From Solidesulfovibrio magneticus (lineage in GTDB: Bacteria > Desulfobacterota > Desulfovibrionia > Desulfovibrionales > Desulfovibrionaceae), in contig DLGG01000193.1 in the NCBI GenBank assembly GCA_002482565.1, positions 524 to 7,965 on the forward strand: a DNA stretch of 7,442 nt. The letters run 5' to 3'. The translations under genes were made by a program, and so were the position numbers. This document shows positions 1 to 5,657 of the stretch, piece after piece; the stretch's first letter is position 1; each line of letters starts with the position of its first letter. The notes below the pieces were generated by a model. It searched no databases, was not told the DNA's origin, and worked only from the letters and a program-made list of their open reading frames with translations.

Positions 1-44
1 CCGCCGGAGGCATCTTCCTCCCCGTCAACCCCTCCCCCCGCTAG
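1..44 (+). CDS. Possible 3' end of a truncated plus-strand gene
   Basis: Reading from base 3, the plus strand gives AGGIFLPVNPSPR followed by TAG at 42-44. The residues look like ordinary protein rather than low-complexity shadow sequence. The stop would overlap the minus-strand hydrolase stop (41-43) tail to tail, a common arrangement in compact genomes. Only 13 codons are visible, so neither family nor function can be given. The open frame could equally be chance in a short GC-rich stretch. Confidence 0.25.
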   Translation, partial: AGGIFLPVNPSPR

Positions 45-1582
45 GACACCGGCACCGTCAAAATCGTCAACGACACCGCCGGCAGGGCCACGGTCACGGC
101 GTCGCCGGCCACGGGCGCGGCGCTGCGCCAGACCAGGCGCGGCGCTTTGTCGTCCGGCCCCGCGCCGCTCCACACGGCGTGAGCGGCGGCCCTGCCGGGC
201 TTGGCTCCGGCGACGCGCACGGCGACGGTTCGGGCCGTATCCTTGTTGATGAGAAAGATGGAGAGGGTCTTGCGTTTGTCGTCGCGGGTGGCGAAGGCGC
301 GCACGCCCGGGGCGTCGGTAGCAGCCACGACGCGGGTTCCCAGACGCTCGGCCAGAAGTTTGAAGGCCGTGCCGGTGGGCAGGGGGGTGTTGCGGCTGTC
401 CAGGGCGTCCCAGAGTTCGGGGGCTTGGGTGTTGTTCAGCCAGCGGGTGGCCCATATCTGGGCGGTGACGACCCGAGGGTCGCTTAGGGCCTGGGCCAGC
501 ATGTCGGTGAGCACCAGGGCGTGGCCCAGGGTGTTCTCGTGCTTCCAGCCGAGGTTTTGGGGGTGGCCGGACCAGTCGGCGGAGTTGATTTCGGTGAGCA
601 GGTAGCGCAGCCGGTTGGCCAGGCCGGGAGGCCCCCAGGAGCGGGCGGCCTTGTCGATTTCGCCGACTCCCAGCATGGGCGCGCTCTGGGTGCGGTAGGG
701 ATCGTAGCCGCCCCATTCGTAGCAGGGGTATTCGTGGACCGAGACGAAGTCGATGTTTTGGCCGGCCTCGGCGAAAACGGCCTGCCACCAGACGGTGGGA
801 TCGCCCAGCATGTTGTCCAGGCTGCCCACGTCGTTTGCTCCCACCGGACCGTTGGCCCCGATGAGAATGGAGGGATCGACGCCTTTCATGGCGGCGGCGA
901 ACAGGTTGAGGTCCCGGGCGTAGTCCTTGGCCCGCGAGCCGCCGTCGTAGACGTAGAAATAGGACTCGTTGCCGATTTCGAAATATTTGACGCCGTAACC
1001 GCGCTCGATGTTGGCGTAGCGCACCAGCGACACGGCGTTTTGCAGCAGCGTGGCCATGTCCGGGGCCACGGCGCCGGGGGCGGGAGGCTTGTACATGGCG
1101 TCGTGGGGGATGACCACCACGGGTTCGGCCCCGGTCTTGCGGCACAGGGCCATGAAGGCGTCGAAATCCAGCGGCGTGGTATTGAATCGATGCTCGGCCA
1201 GATTGTAGACGCGGCGGTCGCTGGCCGGCCATTCGTCCGGCCCCAGGCGGGCCAGGGTCGGGTGGGGCTTGCGGTAGGGCGGCGCGGCCCAGAGGGTGAC
1301 GTCGGACTTGGCTCCGCCGGGGTAGCGCAGGGACCCCACGCCGAGATCGGCCAGGGCCTCGGCCAGGGGGCGCGCGCCTTTGGGACGGTTGGCGTCGTGG
1401 TCGATGAAATAGTCGAGATTGATGCCGAGCAGGCGGCGGTCGGTCTTGCGCAGGGTCTGATCGGCGGCCACGGTGACGGCTTCGGCCGGGGCCGGCTGGT
1501 CGGCGGCCGGCGTCGGAGCAGGAACAAAAAGGAGCATGGGCAAGAGCGCCAAGGCGGCAGTCAATGGCAGGAAACAGGACAT
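41..1582 (-). CDS. Exported GH-A clan glycoside hydrolase, alpha-L-arabinofuranosidase-like
   Basis: A 513-residue protein probably hydrolysing terminal arabinofuranosyl or related glycosidic bonds in the periplasm or outside the cell. Residues 1-27 form a Sec signal peptide (hydrophobic core LTAALALLPMLLFV, then Ala-rich cleavage region). The TIM barrel spans about 45-415: RYPGG at 86-90 resembles the RFPGG/RYPGG motif of family GH51; EIGNES at 202-207 carries the likely acid/base Glu206; SVHEYP at 281-286 supplies an active-site His; LLTEINS at 328-334 carries the likely nucleophile Glu331. Residues 416-513 look like the C-terminal beta-sandwich. Length suits GH51, but GH51 enzymes are usually not exported and have a different nucleophile context (DEW), so another GH-A family (39, 44 or 79-like) is possible. 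The frame stays open upstream to 1870, but the start at 1582 is chosen because it opens the signal peptide and has GGAGG 12 bases upstream. It stands alone, divergent from the next gene. Confidence 0.85.
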   Translation of the reverse strand: MSCFLPLTAALALLPMLLFVPAPTPAADQPAPAEAVTVAADQTLRKTDRRLLGINLDYFIDHDANRPKGARPLAEALADLGVGSLRYPGGAKSDVTLWAAPPYRKPHPTLARLGPDEWPASDRRVYNLAEHRFNTTPLDFDAFMALCRKTGAEPVVVIPHDAMYKPPAPGAVAPDMATLLQNAVSLVRYANIERGYGVKYFEIGNESYFYVYDGGSRAKDYARDLNLFAAAMKGVDPSILIGANGPVGANDVGSLDNMLGDPTVWWQAVFAEAGQNIDFVSVHEYPCYEWGGYDPYRTQSAPMLGVGEIDKAARSWGPPGLANRLRYLLTEINSADWSGHPQNLGWKHENTLGHALVLTDMLAQALSDPRVVTAQIWATRWLNNTQAPELWDALDSRNTPLPTGTAFKLLAERLGTRVVAATDAPGVRAFATRDDKRKTLSIFLINKDTARTVAVRVAGAKPGRAAAHAVWSGAGPDDKAPRLVWRSAAPVAGDAVTVALPAVSLTILTVPVS

Positions 1583-1890
1583 AGGGACGGGCAACCTCCG
1601 GGGGGCGAGGCCGGGGTAGCCCGCAACGCCGCCCGAGGCAAGAGGCTTGGCGCGACATTTTTGTGACGCTGCCAGCCATGTAACCAAAAGCCTTCGCCAA
1701 CGACGCATAGCGGTGTAACCGAAGTCGGCCGGCGACGACTGCACGGAAACCGGACCCGGGAAACAGCGCCGCCAGCCCTTGCAAGGCCAGCGGCATGATA
1801 GTATTGCAGGCCTCGCGGCGTACCGGCCTGTCCCGGCCGCAGCCGTATCCCCGGACAACACGGTCCCCAAGCGGACCCGGAGGAACCCTT
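1583..1890. promoter_or_regulatory. Divergent intergenic region with TGTAACC direct repeats
   Basis: These 308 bases separate the divergently transcribed hydrolase and FG-GAP genes and should hold both promoters. TGTAACC occurs twice in direct orientation (1679-1685 and 1714-1720), each followed by an A/G-rich stretch (AAAAG, GAAG). The second copy sits in a short dyad, CGGT-GTA-ACCG (1711-1721). A weak -10-like TAGTAT lies at 1799-1804 with TTGCAA at 1779-1784, but the 14-base spacer is short, so I do not call it a promoter. No convincing sigma-70 promoter is visible for the minus-strand gene. The minus-strand ribosome site GGAGG is near 1595-1599 and the plus-strand one at 1879-1883. Confidence 0.4.
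1879..1883 (+). promoter_or_regulatory. Ribosome binding site of the FG-GAP protein gene
   Basis: GGAGG lies seven bases before the ATG at 1891. This decides the start: the frame is open back to 1795, but only the 1891 ATG has a proper Shine-Dalgarno sequence and directly opens a signal peptide. Confidence 0.8.
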
Positions 1891-3558
1891 ATGACGCTTT
1901 TTCGTCGCCTTGTCCTGCTGGTCGCGGCCTTGACGTGCCTGCCGGCGACTGCCCTGGCCGCTGAGGTCAAGACCTTTGCCGTGGCCCCGTTTACGGTGCA
2001 CGGCCCCGAGAAATACCAGTATCTGAGCCAGGGCGTGCAAAGCATGCTCGAATCCCGGATGAACTGGCCGGGCCATCTGGCCCCCATGGACAAGGCCAAG
2101 GCCGGCTCCAAGCTGGCCAAGGCTCCGGCCTCGGAAGCCGAGGCGAAAAAGACCGCCGCCGAACTCGGCGTGGACTTTCTGGCCTACGGTTCGGTGACCA
2201 TCTCCGGCGAACAGGCCAGCGTGGACATCCTGGTGGTGGGGCGCGACGGCAAGAAATGGCCCAAGTCCCTGTCCGCCAAGATCGCCGACCTGATCCCGGC
2301 CATGGAACGCACGGCCCAGGCGCTCAACAACGAGATTTTCCAGCGCCCGTCCCAGGCCGCCTCCGGCTCCCAGGGCGGCGCGCCAGGCAGCCAGCTCAAC
2401 TCGGACTTCGTGGTCAACCAGACCGGGGCCGACGGCCAGAAGGCCTATCTCAACCCGAGCTTCCGCTACGCCGGCCCCACCGAAACCGCCGGCGTGTGGC
2501 GCAGCCAATCCATGCCGCTGGTCTCGCGCGGCATCGCCATCGCCGACTTCAACGGCGACGGGCAGCAGGAAGTGGCCATCCTGGCCCAGAATTCCGTGGA
2601 GGTCTTTCACTACAAAGACCGCCAGCTCATGCCCATCGCCAAGTACGCGACCTCGCCGAACCTCAATCTGCTCAATGTCAGCGCCATGGACATCAATGGC
2701 GACGGCAAGGCCGAGATCATCGTTTCCACCAGCTACTTCAAGGAACCGCGCTCGTTTATCCTGTCCCTGGAAGGCAACAAGCTGACGGAACTCTACAAGG
2801 ACATCAAACTCTACCTCAACGTGGCCGCCGTGGCCCCGGACTTCAACCGCCAGCTCGTGGGCTCCAAGGGCGAAACCAAGGAACTGTTCGTTCCCGGCGT
2901 GCACAACGTCATCTTCGCCGGCGGCCAGCCCCAGCTGTCCACCCGCCTGCCCCTGCCGAGCAAGGCCAACCCCTTCAACTTCGCCTATCTGCCGGAAAAG
3001 AGCGGCTACAAGGTCATCATCAACGACGACCAGGACCGCATCGTGGTCTACACGGCCAAGGGCGAACGCATCGCCGCCACCGAGGAACAGTACTGCGGCT
3101 CGGCCATCGGGCTGGAATACGACCCGCTCATGGCGCCCATGGAAAAGCCCAAGACCGACCACCTCTGGACCTACTACTACATTCCGCTGCCCATGATCGT
3201 GGCCAACCTCGACAAGGACGACCGTTACGAAGTGCTGGTCAGCAAGAACATCTCCCTGGCCGCCCAGTTCTTCGAGACCTTCCGCACCTTCTCCCAGGGC
3301 GAAATCCACGCCCTGTACTGGGACGGCGTGGGCATGAACCTCTTGTGGAAAACCCGCCGCATCAAGGGCACGGTCACCGGTTACGCCCTGGCCGACATCG
3401 ACAACGACGGCCAGAAAGAGATGGTGGTGTGCCTCAACACCTGGCCGGGCGCGGCCGGCGTCTACGCCCGCCGCACCATCGTGCTGGCCTACAAGCTCGA
3501 CGCCTCGGGCTTCAGCCAGCCGGGCGAGTTCGGCATCGACAAGGAAGCCGGCGAATAG
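1891..3558 (+). CDS. Exported TolB/FlgO-like domain protein with FG-GAP/VCBS repeats
   Basis: A 555-residue protein of unknown precise role, predicted periplasmic or surface-associated. Residues 1-24 are a Sec signal peptide ending TALAA. Residues 25-150 (VKTFAVAPF, YLSQGVQSMLESRM, AAELGVDFLAYGSV) resemble the TolB N-domain/FlgO/LpoB-type alpha-beta fold. A Ser/Gly/Gln-rich linker (about 152-170) joins it to a beta-propeller-like region carrying calcium-loop signatures: DFNGDGQQE (219-227), DINGDGKAE (267-275), the degenerate DKDDRYE (441-447) and DIDNDGQKE (502-510). Such Asp-rich loops in FG-GAP/VCBS repeats bind calcium and the propellers usually mediate protein or glycan contacts. No catalytic motif or membrane anchor is visible. 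It appears monocistronic: a strong terminator follows 22 bases after its stop. The repeat class is certain; the function is not, and the N-terminal domain assignment is by pattern only. Confidence 0.9.
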   Translation: MTLFRRLVLLVAALTCLPATALAAEVKTFAVAPFTVHGPEKYQYLSQGVQSMLESRMNWPGHLAPMDKAKAGSKLAKAPASEAEAKKTAAELGVDFLAYGSVTISGEQASVDILVVGRDGKKWPKSLSAKIADLIPAMERTAQALNNEIFQRPSQAASGSQGGAPGSQLNSDFVVNQTGADGQKAYLNPSFRYAGPTETAGVWRSQSMPLVSRGIAIADFNGDGQQEVAILAQNSVEVFHYKDRQLMPIAKYATSPNLNLLNVSAMDINGDGKAEIIVSTSYFKEPRSFILSLEGNKLTELYKDIKLYLNVAAVAPDFNRQLVGSKGETKELFVPGVHNVIFAGGQPQLSTRLPLPSKANPFNFAYLPEKSGYKVIINDDQDRIVVYTAKGERIAATEEQYCGSAIGLEYDPLMAPMEKPKTDHLWTYYYIPLPMIVANLDKDDRYEVLVSKNISLAAQFFETFRTFSQGEIHALYWDGVGMNLLWKTRRIKGTVTGYALADIDNDGQKEMVVCLNTWPGAAGVYARRTIVLAYKLDASGFSQPGEFGIDKEAGE

Positions 3559-3568
3559 CCCGTTTGAC

Positions 3569-3597
3569 TTGACGTCTCGACGGGGGAACCGCATTGT
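3569..3597 (+). promoter_or_regulatory. Promoter-like sequence overlapping the terminator, possibly for livHM
   Basis: TTGACG (3569-3574, five of six matches to the -35 consensus), a 17-base spacer and CATTGT (3592-3597, three of six, including the conserved A2 and T6 of the -10). Transcription would start near 3604, inside the descending arm of the terminator, so this RNA could not form the hairpin. It is listed because livH otherwise has no room for a promoter behind the terminator. The -10 match is weak. Confidence 0.25.
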
Positions 3598-3621
3598 GCG
3601 GCGGTTCCCCCGTTTTTTTTT
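3581..3621 (+). terminator. Strong intrinsic terminator after the FG-GAP gene
   Basis: A perfect 12-bp stem (CGGGGGAACCGC at 3581-3592 pairing with GCGGTTCCCCCG at 3601-3612), an 8-base loop and then nine T residues (3613-3621). This is a textbook Rho-independent terminator for the FG-GAP gene. The livH start codon is only 27 bases past the T run. Confidence 0.93.
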
Positions 3622-3648
3622 CGTCCACCCCTGGTTTTCGAGGTTGCC

Positions 3649-4515
3649 TTGCTCGCCTTGTATCTGGCCCAGATCGTCAATTCCGGACTGGCCCTGGGAG
3701 CCGTCTACGGCGTCATGGCCCTGGGCTTTTCGCTGATCTTTTCGGCCAGCCGGCTCATCAACTTCGCCCAGGGCGAGTTGTTGCTCCTTGGCGGTCTGAC
3801 CATCATGAGCCTGGCCGGCGTCATGCAGCTGCCTCCGGCCGCCGCCCTCTTGGCCGCCGCCGTGGCCGGCTTTGTCCTGGGACGGACGCTTTTTTCCACC
3901 ACCCTGGGGCTGACCCTGCGAGCCTCGCCCCTGCGCCAGCTCATGCTCACCGTGGCGGCCAGCCTTGTCTTCCAGGGCGTGGCCATCCTGTGCTGGGGAA
4001 AAAATCCCCTCATGCCGCCGCGCCTTATTCCTCTGCCCGACCTGCGGCTGGGCCTCGTTTTCCTGGGGCGCGACACCGTGACCGCCCTGACCCTGGCCGT
4101 GACCGCCGTGGTCGTGCTGGGGCTGTTTCTGGGCCGCACGCGCCTGGGCCGGGCGCTTCGGGCCACCTCCCAAAACGCCGTGGCCGCCAGGCTCCAGGGC
4201 GTGGACACCGTCTTTTGCCATGCCCTGTCCTTTGCCCTGGCCGGAGCGTTGGCCTCCCTGGCCGCCCTGGCCGTGGGGCCGCAGACCGGGCTGCGCTACG
4301 ACATGGGCCTGGGGCTTGGTCTCAAAGGCTTCGCCGCCGCCACCATCGGCGGCTACACCTCCCTGGGTCGGGTGTTTGCCGGCGGCATCATTCTGGGGCT
4401 GGCCGAGGCGGCCATGGTGCTGACCGTTTCCGGCGAATTCAAGGAAACCGCCATCTACGTCCTTATCACCATCCTCCTCGTGGCCGCGCCGCGAGAGCAC
4501 GACGAACGCCCTTGA
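3649..4515 (+). CDS. livH: HAAT-family ABC transporter permease, LivH type
   Basis: A 288-residue inner-membrane permease of the branched-chain amino acid (HAAT) ABC importer family; with LivM it would form the translocation pore. Hydrophobic segments fill most of the protein. Family signatures include the N-terminal LINGLALGAVYALMALG-like stretch (10-26), SRLINFAQGELLLLGG (34-49), the cytoplasmic coupling loop GRALRATSQNAVAARLQGVD (167-186), which contacts the ATPase, and LKGFAAATIGGYTSLGRVFAGGIILGLAEA (225-254). Length is normal for LivH. The start is TTG at 3649, with GAGG five bases upstream (3640-3643); homologues begin at this point and there is no in-frame ATG nearby. It is followed after four bases by livM. 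The substrate cannot be read from the permease. Oddities are the TTG start, the terminator just upstream and the absence of nearby ATPase genes. Confidence 0.93.
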   Translation: MLALYLAQIVNSGLALGAVYGVMALGFSLIFSASRLINFAQGELLLLGGLTIMSLAGVMQLPPAAALLAAAVAGFVLGRTLFSTTLGLTLRASPLRQLMLTVAASLVFQGVAILCWGKNPLMPPRLIPLPDLRLGLVFLGRDTVTALTLAVTAVVVLGLFLGRTRLGRALRATSQNAVAARLQGVDTVFCHALSFALAGALASLAALAVGPQTGLRYDMGLGLGLKGFAAATIGGYTSLGRVFAGGIILGLAEAAMVLTVSGEFKETAIYVLITILLVAAPREHDERP

Positions 4516-4519
4516 CGCC

Positions 4520-5425
4520 ATGACCGTGCCCAGAAACCTCTCCCTTGGCCTGTTTTTCGCCGCCCTGGCCGCAGTCGGCCTGGTCACGCCCGGCTTTCAG
4601 CTCCTGGCCGTCAACCAGCACCTGTTTTTGGCGGTCAATGTCCTGGCGCTCAATTTCTGCCTGGGCCTTGGCGGCCAGATCTCCCTGGCCCAGGCCGCCT
4701 TCGCCGGCTTGGGAGCCTACGGTTCGGTGCTGCTCCACGACCGCTTCCCCGAGGCGACCCTTGTTATCGTCCCGGCCGTGGTGCTGGGCACGGGCCTTTT
4801 GGCCGCCATGCTCAGCCGTCCCATGGAACGCCTGGGCGAAGGCTTCCTGGCCATGGCCACCTTGTGCGTGTCCCTGGTTTTCACCAACCTCGTGCTGACC
4901 CTGGAAACCGTCACCGGCGGTTCGGCCGGCCACATGGCCAACGCCCGTCTGAACCTGCCGCTTTTGGGCTCCCTTTCCGGCGACCGGGCCACGTTTTTCT
5001 GCTTCGCCGGCCTGCTGGCCCTGGGCTCGTACATTTTCCTGGCCCTGCGCGACAGCCGGCTCGGCCGGGCCCTGGCCGCCTGCCAGGGCGACGCCCAGGC
5101 GGCGTCGAGCCTGGGCGTGGACCGCGCCGCCGTGCGTTCCCTGTCCTTCGGACTGGGGGGAGGGCTGTCGGCCGCCGCCGGGGTGATCCACGGCCACTAC
5201 ACCGGCTTTATCAGCCCCGAACAGTACCACCTGGAACTCTCGCTCAAGGCCTTGCTGTTCCTGGTCATCGGCGGCCCGGGCAATCTCCTGCGGCCCATCC
5301 TGGCCGCCCTTGTCCTGGAGACGGCCATGAGCTGGCTGTCGGTCCTTGGCGACGCCCGCACCCTGGTCAACGGACTGCTTTTGGGCGCGGCGCTGCTCGT
5401 CGGCTACTGGCGCGCCTCGCGCTAG
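4520..5425 (+). CDS. livM: HAAT-family ABC transporter permease, LivM type
   Basis: A 301-residue inner-membrane permease that pairs with LivH. Signatures are LALNFCLGLGGQISLAQAAFAGLGAYG (42-68), typical of LivM, the coupling loop RDSRLGRALAACQGDAQAASSLGVD (177-201), and GVIHGHYTGFISPEQYHLELSLKALLFLVIGGPGNLLRP (221-259), matching the LivM C-terminal region. It is compact but full length for the core domain, lacking the long N- or C-terminal extensions of E. coli LivM. The ATG at 4520 lies four bases after the livH stop and has only a poor Shine-Dalgarno sequence, so translation is probably coupled to livH. A LivG ATPase gene normally follows livM; here a 232-bp gap and the substrate-binding protein gene follow instead. 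The exact substrate is not determinable. Confidence 0.93.
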   Translation: MTVPRNLSLGLFFAALAAVGLVTPGFQLLAVNQHLFLAVNVLALNFCLGLGGQISLAQAAFAGLGAYGSVLLHDRFPEATLVIVPAVVLGTGLLAAMLSRPMERLGEGFLAMATLCVSLVFTNLVLTLETVTGGSAGHMANARLNLPLLGSLSGDRATFFCFAGLLALGSYIFLALRDSRLGRALAACQGDAQAASSLGVDRAAVRSLSFGLGGGLSAAAGVIHGHYTGFISPEQYHLELSLKALLFLVIGGPGNLLRPILAALVLETAMSWLSVLGDARTLVNGLLLGAALLVGYWRASR

Positions 5426-5455
5426 TGTCGCGTTCGGGAAATGCCATGACACTGT

Positions 5456-5484
5456 TTGGTGCAGCAATAACCTGTGATCATTAT
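5456..5484 (+). promoter_or_regulatory. Weak promoter-like pair ahead of the binding-protein gene
   Basis: TTGGTG (5456-5461), a 17-base spacer and CATTAT (5479-5484) at the entry to the only strongly AT-rich stretch in the window. It would start RNA near 5491 and leave a leader of about 165 bases opening with the hairpin at 5490-5521. The -35 matches only three of six consensus bases, so this is tentative. A TACAAT at 5586-5591 is a better -10 but has no -35 at a suitable distance. Confidence 0.22.
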
Positions 5485-5489
5485 TTTTA

Positions 5490-5521
5490 TTCACAAAAAA
5501 ACAGAAATGTTTTTTGGTGAA
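5490..5521. repeat. AT-rich inverted repeat (hairpin with GAAA loop) between livM and the binding-protein gene
   Basis: TTCAC (5490-5494) pairs with GTGAA (5517-5521); inside it, after one A/G mismatch, AAAAAACA (5496-5503) pairs with TGTTTTTT (5508-5515) around a GAAA loop. The 13 pairs form one continuous dyad. It may be a weak terminator after livM (the descending arm is T-rich), a protein-binding dyad, or a 5' leader hairpin of the next gene. There is no T tract directly behind the stem; the next T6 is at 5533-5538. Confidence 0.6.
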
Positions 5522-5645
5522 CACCACACTAGTTTTTTGGTCGCCGCCGCGAGCCGGCCGGCCCCAACCTTGCCGAAAAATCATTTACAATAGCCCCCGA
5601 TGCGGTAAAAATTCTCTGCTGCTCTCGACCAGACCAGACCGCACC

Positions 5646-5650
5646 GGAGG
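5646..5650 (+). promoter_or_regulatory. Ribosome binding site of the substrate-binding protein gene
   Basis: GGAGG seven bases before ATG at 5658. It fixes the start at 5658 although the frame remains open back to 5514, because the signal peptide begins exactly there. Confidence 0.85.
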
Positions 5651-5657
5651 CTTCCCC

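Noticed and set aside
521..1666. A 381-codon plus-strand frame opposite the hydrolase
   Set aside because: Composition is Gly/Val/Asp/His-rich shadow sequence with no domain; the opposite strand has catalytic motifs and a signal peptide.
2256..3572. A 438-codon plus-strand frame inside the FG-GAP gene
   Set aside because: Arg/Pro/Gly/His-rich out-of-frame reading of the FG-GAP gene; the main frame has a signal peptide, ribosome site and calcium-loop motifs.
1561..4587. A 1008-codon open frame on the minus strand across the FG-GAP and livH genes
   Set aside because: It is antisense to well-supported genes, is dominated by Gly/Gln/His/Ala runs typical of the shadow frame of GC-rich codons, crosses a terminator and has no recognisable domain.
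5424..5453. AGTGTC...GACACT inverted repeat at the livM stop as a terminator
   Set aside because: Only six pairs with an 18-base loop and no T tract after it.
5473..5495. TGTGA...TCACA as a CRP/FNR/HcpR operator
   Set aside because: The half-sites are 13 bases apart rather than 6, so it does not fit the known operators; kept only as part of the AT-rich island finding.
4466..5584. A 372-codon minus-strand frame opposite livM
   Set aside because: Gln/Gly/Ala-rich shadow of livM; no domain and no ribosome site of note.
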